Source: Nocardia sp. BMG51109
GTDB taxonomy: Bacteria > Actinomycetota > Actinomycetes > Mycobacteriales > Mycobacteriaceae
Reading direction: 5' to 3'
NCBI RefSeq assembly: GCF_000526215.1
Contig: NZ_JAFQ01000004.1
Span: forward strand, 3,410,001 to 3,474,000
DNA: 64,000 nucleotides
The notes under the pieces are model-generated. The model did not search any database. It was not told the origin of the DNA and worked only from the letters and a program-made list of their open reading frames with translations. This document shows positions 23,622-33,606 of this stretch, piece after piece; within the stretch, counting starts at the first letter, position 1; the number at the start of each line of letters is the position of its first letter. Both the position numbers and the translations under genes were made by a program.

Positions 23622-25262
23622 ATGACGAGTGTCCAGCAGCAGCCTTCGCCGGGGTCGGCGGGGGCACCCGATATCCACACCACCGCCGGGAAGCTGGCTG
23701 ATCTGCGCAATCGGCTGGATGAGGCACAGCACCCGGTGGGTGAGGCCGCGGTCGACAAGGTCCACGCCAAGGGCAAGCTGACCGCGCGCGAGCGCATTCT
23801 GGCGCTGCTGGACGAGGGTTCGTTCGTCGAGATGGATGCGCTGGCCCGGCACCGCAGCGTGAACTTCGGGCTGGAGAACAACCGCCCGCTGGGCGACGGC
23901 GTGGTGACCGGTTACGGCACCATCGACGGCCGCGACGTCTGCCTGTTCAGCCAGGACGCCACCGTGTTCGGCGGCAGCCTCGGCGAGGTGTACGGCGAGA
24001 AGATCGTCAAGGTGATGGACCTGGCCATCAAGACCGGACGCCCGCTGATCGGCATCAACGACGGCGCCGGCGCCCGCATCCAGGAGGGCGTGGTCTCGCT
24101 CGGCCTGTACGGCGAGATCTTCCACCGCAACATCCAGGCGTCCGGCGTGATCCCGCAGATCTCGCTGATCATGGGCGCGGCCGCGGGCGGGCACGTCTAC
24201 TCGCCGGCGCTCACCGACTTCGTCGTGATGGTCGACCAGACCAGCCAGATGTTCATCACCGGTCCGGACGTCATCAAGACCGTCACCGGCGAGGAAGTGA
24301 CCATGGAGGAGCTGGGCGGCGCCCACACCCACATGGTGAAATCCGGTACCGCGCACTACGTCGCCTCGGGCGAGCAGGACGCGCTGGACTACGTCAAGGA
24401 GCTGCTGAGCTACCTGCCCAGCAACAACCGCGCCGAGGCGCCGCGCTACCCGGCCAGCGACCCGATCACCACGGCGATCGAGGACTCGCTGACCGACGAG
24501 GATCTCGAGCTCGACACGCTGATCCCGGACTCGCCGAACCAGCCGTACGACATGCACGAGATCATCACGCGGCTGCTCGACGACGACGAATTCCTCGAGG
24601 TGCAGGCCGAGCGGGCGATGAACGTGATCGTCGGCTTCGGCCGCATCGACGGCCGCAGCGTCGGCATCGTGGCCAACCAGCCCACCCAGTTCGCGGGCTG
24701 CCTGGACATCGACGCCTCGGAGAAGGCGGCGCGGTTCGTGCGCACCTGCGACGCGTTCAACATCCCGATCGTCACGCTGGTGGACGTGCCGGGCTTCCTG
24801 CCGGGCACCGACCAGGAATACAACGGCATCATCCGGCGCGGCGCCAAGCTGCTGTACGCCTACGGCGAGGCGACTGTGGGGAAGATCACCATCATCACCC
24901 GCAAGGCCTACGGCGGCGCCTACGACGTGATGGGCTCCAAGCATATGGGCGCCGACGTGAACCTGGCGTGGCCGACCGCGCAGATCGCGGTCATGGGCGC
25001 CTCGGGTGCGGTCGGATTCGTCTATCGCAAGCAGCTGTCGCAGGCGGCGGCCGAGGGCGCCGACGTCGATGCGCTGCGGCTCGAGCTGCAGAACGAGTAC
25101 GAGGACACCCTCGTGAACCCCTACGTGGCCGCCGAGCGCGGTTACGTCGACGCGGTCATCCCGCCCTCGCACACCCGCGGCCAGATCGTCTCGGCGCTGC
25201 GGCTGCTGGAACGGAAGATGGTGACGCTGCCGCCGAAGAAGCACGGCAACATCCCACTCTGA
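23622..25262 (+). CDS. accD5: Acyl-CoA (propionyl/acetyl) carboxylase beta subunit AccD5
   Basis: 546 residues, carboxyltransferase with the typical N- and C-terminal crotonase-like halves: [74 protein letters not shown], then [20 protein letters not shown] and [18 protein letters not shown]. It moves CO2 from carboxybiotin on AccA3 to propionyl-CoA or acetyl-CoA, making methylmalonyl- and malonyl-CoA for fatty and mycolic acid synthesis. TACACT (23609-23614) lies 7 nt before the ATG, so it is probably leaderless. accE5 and maf follow, as in M. tuberculosis. Confidence 0.95.
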   Translation: MTSVQQQPSPGSAGAPDIHTTAGKLADLRNRLDEAQHPVGEAAVDKVHAKGKLTARERILALLDEGSFVEMDALARHRSVNFGLENNRPLGDGVVTGYGTIDGRDVCLFSQDATVFGGSLGEVYGEKIVKVMDLAIKTGRPLIGINDGAGARIQEGVVSLGLYGEIFHRNIQASGVIPQISLIMGAAAGGHVYSPALTDFVVMVDQTSQMFITGPDVIKTVTGEEVTMEELGGAHTHMVKSGTAHYVASGEQDALDYVKELLSYLPSNNRAEAPRYPASDPITTAIEDSLTDEDLELDTLIPDSPNQPYDMHEIITRLLDDDEFLEVQAERAMNVIVGFGRIDGRSVGIVANQPTQFAGCLDIDASEKAARFVRTCDAFNIPIVTLVDVPGFLPGTDQEYNGIIRRGAKLLYAYGEATVGKITIITRKAYGGAYDVMGSKHMGADVNLAWPTAQIAVMGASGAVGFVYRKQLSQAAAEGADVDALRLELQNEYEDTLVNPYVAAERGYVDAVIPPSHTRGQIVSALRLLERKMVTLPPKKHGNIPL

Positions 25263-25470
25263 TCCGGCGATATGCGCGGTAGCGGGGGCACACTTGTTGT
25301 GAGAAAAAACAGCATTCCGCGCACGACTGCCTCATCCGAGCAAAGATGGAAAGATGGGTCCTCGTCGCCGAGAGCCCAACGAATACTGTTGGCGGGTTCG
25401 GGATTCCGCCCGGAATCCGCCGGCGCCGGGCCTACGCGGGTCCGGCAGGTGGACAGGAGGAGCTGGCGCT

Positions 25471-25788
25471 GTGACCGCTGTAGCTGATGAAGAGGTATTG
25501 CGCGCCGCCGAACTGGATCTGTCGGTCGACGAACTGGTCGCGATGGAGCCGGAGGCGGACGGTGCCGATTCGCCCGCGGGCCCGGTCATCCGGATCCTGA
25601 AGGGTTCCCCGACAGACGACGAGATCGCGGCCCTGGTGTGTGTGCTGGCGGCCGCCGCGGCCGGCTCGTCCGCGGCCCCCGGCCCGGTCGGCCCGATCGA
25701 CCAGTGGGGCAAGCCGACGCTGATGCATCGCGGGACCTCGCCGATCTCGCCGTACGCCTTCCCCCAGCTGTCGCACCTGCGCGACTGA
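25471..25788 (+). CDS. accE5: Acyl-CoA carboxylase epsilon subunit AccE5
   Basis: 105 residues from GTG 25471, preceded by AGGAGG at 25456-25461. The C-terminal part has the epsilon-subunit signature VIRILKGSPTDDEIAALVCV, and the N-terminal part is acidic and probably flexible. In M. tuberculosis AccE5 binds and stimulates the AccA3-AccD5 holoenzyme. Here a PWGKPTLMHR-like tail (QWGKPTLMHRG) is present as in other actinobacterial epsilon subunits. maf starts two bases after its stop, implying translational coupling. The 208-bp gap to accD5 contains no other gene. Confidence 0.9.
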   Translation: MTAVADEEVLRAAELDLSVDELVAMEPEADGADSPAGPVIRILKGSPTDDEIAALVCVLAAAAAGSSAAPGPVGPIDQWGKPTLMHRGTSPISPYAFPQLSHLRD

Positions 25789-25789
25789 C

Positions 25790-26431
25790 GTGCCGGAGTT
25801 CGTACTCGGCTCCGCCTCACCGGCGCGGCTGCAGGTATTGCGGTCGGCGGGGCTGTCCCCGCTCGTGCGGGTCTCCGACGTGGACGAGGATGCGGTCGCC
25901 GCCGCGCTGCCGCCCGATACCCCGCCGGAGGGCGTGGTGACCGCGCTCGCCCGGGCCAAGGCGCATGCGGTGGCCGAGGCGCTGCGGACCGAGGACGCCG
26001 ACCTCGCGGCGGATTGCGTTGTGGTCGGCTGCGATTCGATGCTGCTGGTGGACGGGGTGCTGCAGGGCAAGCCGCACACCGTCGAGGTGGCCCGCGCACG
26101 CTGGGCCGAGATGGCGGGACGCAGCGCGGATCTGCTCACGGGCCACTGCGTGTTGCGGATGCGGGACCGCGCCCCCGTCACCGAATCCTCCGACTACAGC
26201 CGCACCATCGTGCATTTCGCCAAGCCCGAAGCCGACGAACTGGAGGCCTACCTCGCCTCCGGCGAGCCGCTGCGAGTGGCGGGCGCCTTCACCCTGGACG
26301 GCCGCGGCGGCTGGTTCGTCGACCGCATCGACGGTGACCCGTCGAGCGTCATCGGCATCGGGCTACCGCTGCTGCGTCGACTGCTTGCCGGCGTGGGTAT
26401 CGGCGTTGCGGATCTGTGGGTCGGCCCGTAG
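25790..26431 (+). CDS. maf: Maf-like nucleotide pyrophosphatase
   Basis: 213 residues from GTG 25790. Maf signatures: FVLGSASPARLQVLRSAGL at the N terminus, ALARAKAHAVAEAL, VVGCDSMLLVDGVLQGKP, GRSADLLTGHCVLRM and the C-terminal [11 protein letters not shown]. The family hydrolyses non-canonical nucleoside triphosphates (house-cleaning) and affects septum formation. It is coupled to accE5, the same order as Rv3281-Rv3282. Its last 69 bp overlap the convergent regulator gene on the other strand. Confidence 0.9.
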   Translation: MPEFVLGSASPARLQVLRSAGLSPLVRVSDVDEDAVAAALPPDTPPEGVVTALARAKAHAVAEALRTEDADLAADCVVVGCDSMLLVDGVLQGKPHTVEVARARWAEMAGRSADLLTGHCVLRMRDRAPVTESSDYSRTIVHFAKPEADELEAYLASGEPLRVAGAFTLDGRGGWFVDRIDGDPSSVIGIGLPLLRRLLAGVGIGVADLWVGP

Positions 26432-27157
26432 CTGCGGACCCACCCGGCCGGCCACCGGCGCGGCCAGCCGCGGTTCGCCGACCTCGGCCATATCGGTCAG
26501 GTCGGCCGGGTCCGGCAGGGTGCTGCGCAGCGCCTCGAGCCGGGCGATGCACATCTCGGGCTCCACGAACGGGTGCAGCCGCACGTTGACCGCGTCCCGG
26601 CCGCCGTTGCGGTCGATCATCTCCCGCATCAGGCCCAGGTGGACGCCGCAGACGACCTCCGGGTGGGTGCGCGCCAGATCCCGCAGCGGACAGGCCGTCA
26701 GCCGGATCAGCGACTGTTCGTCGGTCTCGGTGGCGGTATCGCGTTCGGGCGCGAAACCCAGTTCGGACATGGTCGTGACGGTGATGTCCCTGGCGTCGGC
26801 GAGCGAGGCGATCGGCTGGTCGGGGTTCTCCAGCTTGGCGCCCCAGGCCCGCCCGGCGGCGACGGCCGCGTCGGAGCGATGGCGCGGATCGCCGCCCAGC
26901 TGATCGGCCAGGACCTGGGCGAGGTCCTGGTAGCCGACCGATCGCTGCACCGCGCTGTAGCCGATGCGGGGCCGACCGCGACCGCGCGGCGGCTGCTGGA
27001 ACTGCCGCACCAGCGATTCGCGGGTCAGCACGTCCAGATGGAAGCGGACGGTCGTGACGTGTTGCCCGGTGACTCTCGCGAGTTCTTGGGCATCGAGAGG
27101 CTCGCTGGCGCCACGTAGGATCGCGAGCAGGCGCCGTCGTGGCCAAGAATCAGACAT
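26363..27157 (-). CDS. Winged-helix (SufR/ArsR-type) regulator with a cysteine motif
   Basis: 264 residues. ATG 27157 has a very strong GGAGGAGGGG site. The N-terminal winged helix ([20 protein letters not shown] ... [20 protein letters not shown], with the wing [11 protein letters not shown]) resembles SufR and related regulators. The C-terminal domain contains [16 protein letters not shown] and a later EPEMC, three cysteines plus a histidine, as in Fe-S-sensing members. The target is unknown; the neighbouring divergent sseA (sulfur transfer) is a candidate. Its end overlaps maf by 69 bp. Confidence 0.75.
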   Translation of the reverse strand: MSDSWPRRRLLAILRGASEPLDAQELARVTGQHVTTVRFHLDVLTRESLVRQFQQPPRGRGRPRIGYSAVQRSVGYQDLAQVLADQLGGDPRHRSDAAVAAGRAWGAKLENPDQPIASLADARDITVTTMSELGFAPERDTATETDEQSLIRLTACPLRDLARTHPEVVCGVHLGLMREMIDRNGGRDAVNVRLHPFVEPEMCIARLEALRSTLPDPADLTDMAEVGEPRLAAPVAGRVGPQLRADPQIRNADTHAGKQSTQQR

Positions 27158-27316
27158 AGCTCACCCCTCCTCCCGGGAGACTTTATCGGATGCGGCTGCG
27201 ACTTATTCGCTCTTCACCCGATTCGTGATGTGAAACCGGCTGCTGTAACGCTTCGCACCTACGATCGGTGTGGAACTGCTGATCATCCGTCTACCACGCG
27301 TGAAGGACCAAACACC

Positions 27317-28231
27317 GTGCCCGTCGCCCCGGACCCTCACCCATCCTTCGGCTCCCACGCACACCCTCACCGACTAGTAACCACAGAATGGCTGTCGGCA
27401 AACATCGGCGCGCCGGGGCTCGAGATCGTGGAGTCCAACGAGGACGTGTTGCTCTACGACATCGGACACGTGCCCGGTGCCATCAAGATCGACTGGCGCA
27501 CCGAGCTTACCGACCCGAAGACGCGAGACGTCGTCGACGGGGCCCGTTTCGCGGAATTGATGTCGGCGAAAGGTATCCGGCGCGAAGACACGGTGGTGGT
27601 CTACGGCGACAAGGCGAACGGCACGGCGGCGGCCACGCTCTGGGTATTCGAGCTGTTCGGCCACCCCGACGTGCGCTTGCTGGACGGTGGCCGGGACGCG
27701 TGGATCTCCGAGGCGCGCGACACCACCTTCGAGGTTCCCGACGCCGGGCTGGGTGAGTATCCGGTGGTCGAGCGGGACGACCGGCGGGCGCGGGTCTTCC
27801 TGGACGAGGTGCGGTCGCGGCTGGGGCGGTCGCTGATCGACGTGCGGGCGGCCCCGGAGTACAGCGGCGACCTCGATCGCATCATTGATCGCCCGGAGGA
27901 GCAGGCGCTGCGGGCCGGCCACATCCCCACGGCGGTGAACATCCCGTGGACCGAGGCGCTGTCCGCCGACGGGCGATTCCGGTCCCGGGACGACCTCGAC
28001 CGCATCTACGCGCATACGCGCGCCGCCGACGAGACGGTCGTGTACTGCCGGATCGGGGAGCATTCGGCACACACGTGGTTCGTGCTCACCTATCTGCTGG
28101 GCCGCGAGAACGTGCGCAACTACGACGGTTCGTGGACCGAGTGGAGCAATGCCGTGCGCACGCCCATCGTCCGCGGGCTCGAACCGGGGGACGCGCACGA
28201 GGTCGGCCGGACGGCCGTGCCCGCCTCCTGA
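27317..28231 (+). CDS. sseA: Rhodanese-type sulfurtransferase SseA
   Basis: 304 residues from GTG 27317, preceded by GAAGGA. Two rhodanese domains: an inactive N-terminal one ([20 protein letters not shown] ... LLDGGRDAW) and an active C-terminal one with the catalytic loop [15 protein letters not shown] (Cys in CRIGEHS). It transfers sulfane sulfur from thiosulfate or 3-mercaptopyruvate. The M. tuberculosis homologue Rv3283 lies at the same place between maf and accA3. It is divergent from the SufR-like regulator gene. Confidence 0.92.
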   Translation: MPVAPDPHPSFGSHAHPHRLVTTEWLSANIGAPGLEIVESNEDVLLYDIGHVPGAIKIDWRTELTDPKTRDVVDGARFAELMSAKGIRREDTVVVYGDKANGTAAATLWVFELFGHPDVRLLDGGRDAWISEARDTTFEVPDAGLGEYPVVERDDRRARVFLDEVRSRLGRSLIDVRAAPEYSGDLDRIIDRPEEQALRAGHIPTAVNIPWTEALSADGRFRSRDDLDRIYAHTRAADETVVYCRIGEHSAHTWFVLTYLLGRENVRNYDGSWTEWSNAVRTPIVRGLEPGDAHEVGRTAVPAS

Positions 28232-28340
28232 TCCGGCCGCGGGGGCGCGGCGCAATCGGGACGTGCTGTTGTACCGGTCACTTATCGGGGCCTACTGTTC
28301 AGTAGCCCTATCCCGGTTCGGCGTCTGTTGGCACACTGCC

Positions 28341-28346
28341 TACACT
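28341..28346 (+). promoter_or_regulatory. Probable -10 element of accA3
   Basis: TACACT is followed by a ~32-nt 5' UTR that ends in AGGAGG (28375-28380), just before the GTG at 28385. No clear -35 was found. Confidence 0.4.
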
Positions 28347-28384
28347 CGCTCCAGACGAAGGTTGTCCAAAGCACAGGAGGCTCA

Positions 28385-30187
28385 GTGCCCAGCCATGCCA
28401 GCGCGCAGATCACGAAGGTCCTGATTGCCAATCGGGGCGAGATCGCGGTGCGTGTGATCCGGGCCGCCAGGGATGCCGGTATCGCCAGCGTCGCGGTATA
28501 CGCGGAGCCGGACGCCGAAGCGCCGTTCGTGAAGTTGGCCGATGAGGCGTTCGCGCTCGGTGGTCAGACGTCGGCGGAGTCGTACCTGGTGTTCGACAAG
28601 GTTCTCGACGCGGCTCGCAAGTCGGGCGCGGACGCGATTCATCCCGGCTACGGGTTCCTGTCGGAGAACGGTGATTTCGCGCAGGCGGTGCTGGACGCGG
28701 GGCTGATCTGGATCGGGCCGTCGCCGCAGTCGATCCGGGATCTCGGTGACAAGGTGACCGCCCGGCACATCGCCGAGCGGGCGCAGGCGCCGATGGCGGC
28801 CGGCACCAAGGATCCGGTGAAGGACGCGGCCGAGGTGGTGGCGTTCGCGGAGACCTACGGTGTGCCGGTGGCGATCAAGGCCGCGTTCGGCGGTGGTGGC
28901 CGCGGCATGAAGGTCGCGCACACGATCGAGGAGATTCCGGAGCTGTTCGAGTCCGCGACGCGCGAGGCGACCGCGGCGTTCGGGCGCGGCGAGTGCTTCG
29001 TGGAGCAGTACCTGGACAAGGCCCGCCACGTCGAGGCGCAGGTTCTGGCCGATCAGCACGGCAACGTGATCGTGGCCGGCACCCGGGACTGCTCGCTGCA
29101 GCGGCGGTTCCAGAAGCTGGTCGAGGAGGCTCCCGCCCCGTTCCTGTCGGACGAGGTGCGGTCGAAGATCCACGAGTCGGCGAAGCGGATCTGCCGCGAG
29201 GCCGGCTACTACGGCGCCGGCACCGTCGAGTACCTGGTGCAGGGCGAGACCGTCTCCTTCCTGGAGGTGAACACGCGGCTGCAGGTCGAGCACCCGGTGA
29301 CCGAGGAGACCTCGGGCCTGGATCTGGTGCGGTGGCAGTTCCGGATCGCCAACGGCGAGGAGCTGACCATCACCGAGGATCCGACGCCGCGCGGGCATGC
29401 GATCGAGTTCCGGATCAACGGCGAGGACGCGGGCCGTAACTTCCTGCCCGCGCCGGGCCCGGTGACGGTGTACAAGGAGCCGGCCGGTCCGGGTGTGCGC
29501 GTGGATTCGGGTGTCGTGGCCGGCAGCGTGATCGGCGGCCAGTTCGACTCGATGCTAGCGAAGCTGATCGTCGTCGGTGAGACGCGGGATCAGGCGCTGG
29601 AGCGGTCGCGGCGGGCGCTGGCCGAGTACGAGATCGAGGGCCTGGCCACGGTGGTGCCGTTCCACAGCCACATCGTGTCGAATCCGGCGTTCATCGGTGA
29701 CGGCACCAAGTTCGATGTGTACACCAAGTGGATCGAGACCGAGTGGGACAACCCGATCCCGCCCTACACCGGTGGTCAGCCGATCGAGGATGACGAGGCC
29801 GAGGAGCGGCAGAAGGTCGTCGTCGAGGTCGGCGGCCGTCGGCTCGAGGTATCGCTGCCGGGTCAGTTCACCGTCGGCGCCGGTGCGGCCGGGGCGGCCG
29901 GCAACGGCGCGGGCGTGATCCGCAAGAAGCCCAAGGCGCGCAAGCGCGCCGGCGCCGGCGGCGGCACGGCCTCCGGCGACGCGATCACCGCGCCCATGCA
30001 GGGCACCGTGGTGAAGGTCGCGGTCGAGGAGGGCCAGACGGTCGAGGCCGGCGACCTGATCGTGGTCCTCGAGGCCATGAAGATGGAAAACCCGGTGAAC
30101 GCCCACAAGGCCGGCGTGGTCACCGGCCTGACCATAGCGGCCGGAGCCGCCATCACCCAGGGCACCATCCTCGCCGAAATCAAGTAA
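28385..30187 (+). CDS. accA3: Acyl-CoA carboxylase alpha subunit AccA3 (biotin carboxylase + biotin carrier)
   Basis: 600 residues from GTG 28385. N-terminal biotin carboxylase: [38 protein letters not shown]-grasp [41 protein letters not shown] and [16 protein letters not shown] basic Gly-rich linker follows ([14 protein letters not shown]), then the C-terminal biotinyl domain with [11 protein letters not shown], where the Lys receives biotin. It carboxylates its own biotin with ATP and bicarbonate and donates CO2 to AccD subunits. BirA, encoded 4 kb downstream, would attach the biotin. Length equals M. tuberculosis AccA3. Confidence 0.96.
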   Translation: MPSHASAQITKVLIANRGEIAVRVIRAARDAGIASVAVYAEPDAEAPFVKLADEAFALGGQTSAESYLVFDKVLDAARKSGADAIHPGYGFLSENGDFAQAVLDAGLIWIGPSPQSIRDLGDKVTARHIAERAQAPMAAGTKDPVKDAAEVVAFAETYGVPVAIKAAFGGGGRGMKVAHTIEEIPELFESATREATAAFGRGECFVEQYLDKARHVEAQVLADQHGNVIVAGTRDCSLQRRFQKLVEEAPAPFLSDEVRSKIHESAKRICREAGYYGAGTVEYLVQGETVSFLEVNTRLQVEHPVTEETSGLDLVRWQFRIANGEELTITEDPTPRGHAIEFRINGEDAGRNFLPAPGPVTVYKEPAGPGVRVDSGVVAGSVIGGQFDSMLAKLIVVGETRDQALERSRRALAEYEIEGLATVVPFHSHIVSNPAFIGDGTKFDVYTKWIETEWDNPIPPYTGGQPIEDDEAEERQKVVVEVGGRRLEVSLPGQFTVGAGAAGAAGNGAGVIRKKPKARKRAGAGGGTASGDAITAPMQGTVVKVAVEEGQTVEAGDLIVVLEAMKMENPVNAHKAGVVTGLTIAAGAAITQGTILAEIK

Positions 30188-30206
30188 GCCCAACACTTCC
30201 CACCAG

Positions 30207-30239
30207 GGCCCGCCCGCTCCCTCCCGGAGTCGGCGGGCC
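30207..30239 (+). terminator. Terminator hairpin after accA3
   Basis: GGCCCGCC (30207-30214) pairs perfectly with GGCGGGCC (30232-30239); an inner CTCC/GGAG pairing shortens the loop. It starts 20 bp after the stop codon. Confidence 0.7.
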
Positions 30240-30287
30240 TCGGTGCTGTCCGGACCCGGTTCTGTAGCGGTGGAATACGCTGGGCGC

Positions 30288-30743
30288 GTGTATGTTCCAT
30301 GTTCCGTCTTTCGGCGGACTCCGTTGGAACGTGCCGACCAGCACCTGGCCTGGTGCCGTCCCGACCAGTGGTTCTTCGCCGCCGGTGCCTGCCACATTCT
30401 GGCGTACGCCTTTCTGGAAGCGTGTCCGGGCGGATTCGTGCCGATGGGCCTGTGGCCGTCCGCCGCTGAGGATCCGGGGCATGTGTACGTCTCCGATGGC
30501 ACGTGGGCCTTCGACCACTGTGGCTGGACTCTCGAAGACGAACTCGTGACGGTCTCCCAGGAGGCCGAGCCCGGGATGGGCTACCGGCCGCGCCCGATCG
30601 GCATGGGGCTCGATGAATTCTGCGCCCGGCACCGGCATCGCAGTCGTGCCGAGTACGTATTCGACCCGTGGTCTCGGGCACACGATTATCTCGCGCGGTT
30701 CACCGGCCCGGGGGACCCGAGGCCGGTTCCCGCCTCCGACTGA
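30288..30743 (+). CDS. Conserved hypothetical protein, cysteine/tryptophan-rich
   Basis: 151 residues from GTG 30288. TACGCT (30276-30281) lies 6 nt before the GTG with no ribosome binding site, so it is probably leaderless. The protein is soluble, with several Cys and aromatic residues (WCRPDQWFFAAGACHILAYA, GTWAFDHCGW) and a C-terminal DPWSRAHDYLARF. Third-position GC is Nocardia-like. I do not recognise the family. Confidence 0.7.
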   Translation: MYVPCSVFRRTPLERADQHLAWCRPDQWFFAAGACHILAYAFLEACPGGFVPMGLWPSAAEDPGHVYVSDGTWAFDHCGWTLEDELVTVSQEAEPGMGYRPRPIGMGLDEFCARHRHRSRAEYVFDPWSRAHDYLARFTGPGDPRPVPASD

Positions 30744-30891
30744 GCCTTTTCGCGCGAGATTGTTGCGCCCGCTGGAGACGCGACCGGCACCGCCTCGTTC
30801 CTCGTGCGGGAGCATGGTCGGCCGTAGGAGCGGTCTTCGAATTGGGTTGGGCGGTATCGGGATCGTCCGGTCGGTGGTGGATCGGTCGATG

Positions 30892-32828
30892 TCAGCGGTT
30901 GGGGTTGTGGCCGTTGTCGGGGTGCGGGTTGTGGGCTTGGGGGACCGGGATGGGGAAGGGGAGGCCGGGGACCTCGAGCGGTGAGGGTGGGGGCTGGGGG
31001 GATCGGGTCGGGAGCTGGATCGACGGGAACGGGATTTGGAACGTGGTGGCGTTGCCGGTGGGGGGTGTGCCGGTCTGTTGTGGCGGGGGCCAGACGTTTC
31101 CCGTCGCCGAGCCGGTGTCCGGGGAGTTGTTGCGCGCGGTGGCGGTGACGGTGGAGTGTTGGGTGGGTTGGCCGCCGCCCGAGGTCAGTACCGCCGTGCA
31201 CGCGGCGACGAGGGCGAATCCGAGGATGGCGACACCGACCAGGGCGGCGGCGATCTTGACGGTGGATCTGCGCCGGGGAGCCGGCTGCTGTGGCGTCGGC
31301 CGCGCTATGGCGGACGAACCGCCGATGCGGGTGCCCACGAGGGTCGGCCGGGGCGGATGTGTCGCACCCGGTAATACGTGCGTGGGCCGCGGCGGCTGCC
31401 CCGGTGGATTCGCTTGTGCGCCCGTGCCCGGCAGCACCCGCGTGGGTCTCGGTTGTCCCGGAGTACTCGTCGGGCCCGCGGTGCCGGGCATGTCGCGGGT
31501 GGGCCGAAGTGGTGTGTTCGGCTGTGCGGCTGGGCCGTCCGGCAGTACGCGGGTCGATTGCAGTGGTTGTGCCGGCGGAGCTGCGGTATCGGGCAGCACG
31601 CTGGTGGGGTGTGGCGGCTGCCCGGCGACGTTTGCCCGAGCCGCTTCGCCGGACAGTTCGCGAGTGGGTTGGGGCGGGGCGCCCGTTGGTGCGACTGGGT
31701 TGTCGGCCAGTTCTCGGGTTGGCTGGAGTGGTTGCGCCGGCGGGTTCGTTTGTGCGGCCGGGTTGCCGGGTAGCGCGCGGGTCGGCTGGAGTGGCCGATC
31801 CTGCGGATTCGATTGTGCAGCCGCGTCGTTCGGGAGGGCGCGAGTGTGTTCGGGCGATTGGGTGGTGGGATGCCCGGGGGAAGGCGTCGGGAGGACGGAT
31901 GTCGGTTTCGGGGGTGGCCGGGTGCCTGCGGATTCGGTGGTGCGGGGTGTCGCGGTTGTTCCGAATGCGTTGTCGCACTGGACAATTGCTCGTCGAGGGG
32001 TGGGGTGCGGTGGATCGGGTGGGGCATGCCTACGGCGGTGCGGGCGGCAGCCGCCAGTTCGCCGGCGCTCGCGTAGCGGTCGTCGGCGTTCTTGGCCATG
32101 CCCCGGGCGACAACGGCATCCAGTGCCGCGGGTATCGCGGGATCGTCCAGCGAGGGGCGCGGCGGCGGGGCGCTCAGGTGCGCGTGCAGTTGCTGCACCG
32201 GGTCGGTGTCGCCGAACGGGCGTTGCGCCGTGAGGCATTCGAACAGGACGCAGGCCAGCGAGTAGACGTCGGAGCGGACGTCCGCGTGCCCGGTGAACCG
32301 CTCCGGCGCCATGTACGCGAGCGTTCCCACCGTGAAACCGGTTGCGGTGATGGTGGTCTGGTTCGGCGCCCGCGCGATCCCGAAATCGATGAGATAGGCG
32401 AAGCCGCTCGCGTGCACGATGATGTTGGCGGGCTTCACATCGCGATGGATGAGCCCGGCCCCGTGGGCGGCGTCGAGGGCCTCGGCGATCTGCGAGACGA
32501 TGTCGACGGCCTGCGGCACTCCGATCGGCCCGCCGCGCAGCCGCCCGGACAGGTCGGCCCCGGGAATGTGCGCCATGTCGAGGAACAGCCGGCCGTCCTG
32601 CTCGCCGAAATCGTGAATCGGCACGATATGCGGGTTGTGCAGATCGGCCCCGATCCGCGCCTCCCGTTCGAAGCGCCGGCGATAGTCCGGATCCTCGGCC
32701 GCGGTGATCGTGAGGATCTTCAGCGCCACCGGGCGATCGGTGGCCGTATCCCGGGCCAGCCACACCTCGCCCACCGATCCCCGCCCGATCAAGCGGTCGA
32801 GCCGGTACTTGCCGAACTGCCGTGCCAC
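30892..32828 (-). CDS. Transmembrane serine/threonine protein kinase, apparently frameshifted
   Basis: GTG 32828 follows GGAGGAG. The kinase domain is complete: LIGRGSVGEVWLA (P-loop), VALKIL (Lys), HRDVKPANI (catalytic loop), DFGIA, GTLAYMAPERFTG and a C-lobe to about residue 270. After AVGMPHPIHRTPPLDEQL the frame must shift by one base, between roughly 31,960 and 32,010. The minus-strand frame ending at 30892 then encodes about ten PTRxLP-type repeats, a transmembrane helix (VKIAAALVGVAILGFALVAA) and a Thr/Pro-rich extracellular tail. Restoring one base gives a ~645-residue PknA/PknB-like kinase without PASTA domains. A 41-codon upstream frame ends two bases before the start. Confidence 0.8.
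31340..31910 (-). repeat. About ten PTRxLP-type repeats in the kinase juxtamembrane region
   Basis: In the frame ending at 30892, units of roughly 15-25 residues each carry a Thr-centred core: HTRALP, PTRALP, PTRELA, PTRELS, PTSVLP, STRVLP, PTRDMP, PTRVLP, PTHVLP. They lie between the kinase domain and the transmembrane helix, where phosphorylatable threonines would be expected. Confidence 0.7.
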
Positions 32829-32830
32829 CG

Positions 32831-32956
32831 TCAGCTCCTCCGAGCGTGCGTGCCGGATGTGCGCTCGGCGCCGCGTGATCCGGAGCCGGGATGCGGGGAC
32901 GAGGGGGGACGTGCGATGCCGGCGCGAGGGGTGCCGATGCCACGCTGCCGGAACAT
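32831..32956 (-). CDS. Possible 41-residue leader peptide upstream of the kinase
   Basis: ATG 32956 lies 6 nt after TAGGGT (minus strand, 32968-32963), the same spacing as at other leaderless genes in this window. The frame (MFRQRGIGTPRAGIARPPSS...) is Arg/Ser/Pro-rich and ends with TGA two bases before the kinase GTG, passing through its ribosome binding site. It may only couple translation to the kinase. No homologue is recognised. Confidence 0.4.
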   Translation of the reverse strand: MFRQRGIGTPRAGIARPPSSPHPGSGSRGAERTSGTHARRS

Positions 32957-33096
32957 GGTTCGACCCTAAACCGGCGTCCCGGCCGGAGACCAGTGTGGGT
33001 CGGGCGACAGCCCTCCCGCACGCGTCGGTTCCGGCCTTGTACGCGGGGACTTCGGCCGTCGCACGGTACCGCCGGGCGCGCGCTAGTCTCGATGTC

Positions 33097-33606
33097 ATGG
33101 CTGATTCTCCCGACATCCGCATCGGCAACGCGGACCGCGAGCACGCCATGCAGCGGCTGTCGGATCATTTCGCCGCCGGCCGGTTGTCGGTGGCCGAGTT
33201 CGACGAGCGCAGCGCGGTGGTCGCGGCCGCCGTGACGCGCGGCGACCTCGTGAAGGTGTTCGAGGACCTGCCGGAACCGGTGTCCGACACCGGACCGGTC
33301 CCCGAACGTCCGCCACATCGCGGCCGGCCGGAGTTCCGGGGCCCGGCAATGGGGTTGATCGTGATCCTGGCCCTGGTGCTGTTCTTCACCACGCAGACCT
33401 GGCTGTGGTTCCTGCTGATTCCGGCGGCGGGCATCGTCTTCGGCGCGCTCGGCCACGGTCGCGAACAGCGCCGCCACGGCGTCGACGCGGAGGAACACCG
33501 GCTGGGCATCGAGGATCACCGCCGGGAGATCCAGCAGCAGCGCCGCGAACTGCGCCGGCAGGCCCGGGAGATGCGCCACCAGCACCGCGACCGGCGGGAG
33601 CGCTGA
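33097..33606 (+). CDS. DUF1707 / SHOCT-like membrane protein
   Basis: 169 residues. The N terminus is a DUF1707 domain ([50 protein letters not shown]), common in actinobacteria and thought to mediate protein interactions. Two short hydrophobic helices follow (GLIVILALVLFFT, WLWFLLIPAAGIVFG), then a strongly charged helical tail rich in Arg, Gln and Glu. TAGTCT (33084-33089) lies 7 nt before the ATG, so it is probably leaderless. It is divergent from the kinase gene, and the next gene starts within its stop codon. Confidence 0.8.
   Translation: MADSPDIRIGNADREHAMQRLSDHFAAGRLSVAEFDERSAVVAAAVTRGDLVKVFEDLPEPVSDTGPVPERPPHRGRPEFRGPAMGLIVILALVLFFTTQTWLWFLLIPAAGIVFGALGHGREQRRHGVDAEEHRLGIEDHRREIQQQRRELRRQAREMRHQHRDRRER

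Noticed and set aside
31305..31950. Continuation of the kinase in its original frame to a stop at 31305
   Set aside because: This tail is Arg/His/Pro-rich with poor third-position GC, whereas the alternative frame gives regular repeats and a transmembrane helix.
30892..33585. An 897-codon open frame on the minus strand covering the kinase locus
   Set aside because: Its first two thirds are an Arg-rich shadow of the kinase domain in another frame; only the part after about 31,960 looks like protein.
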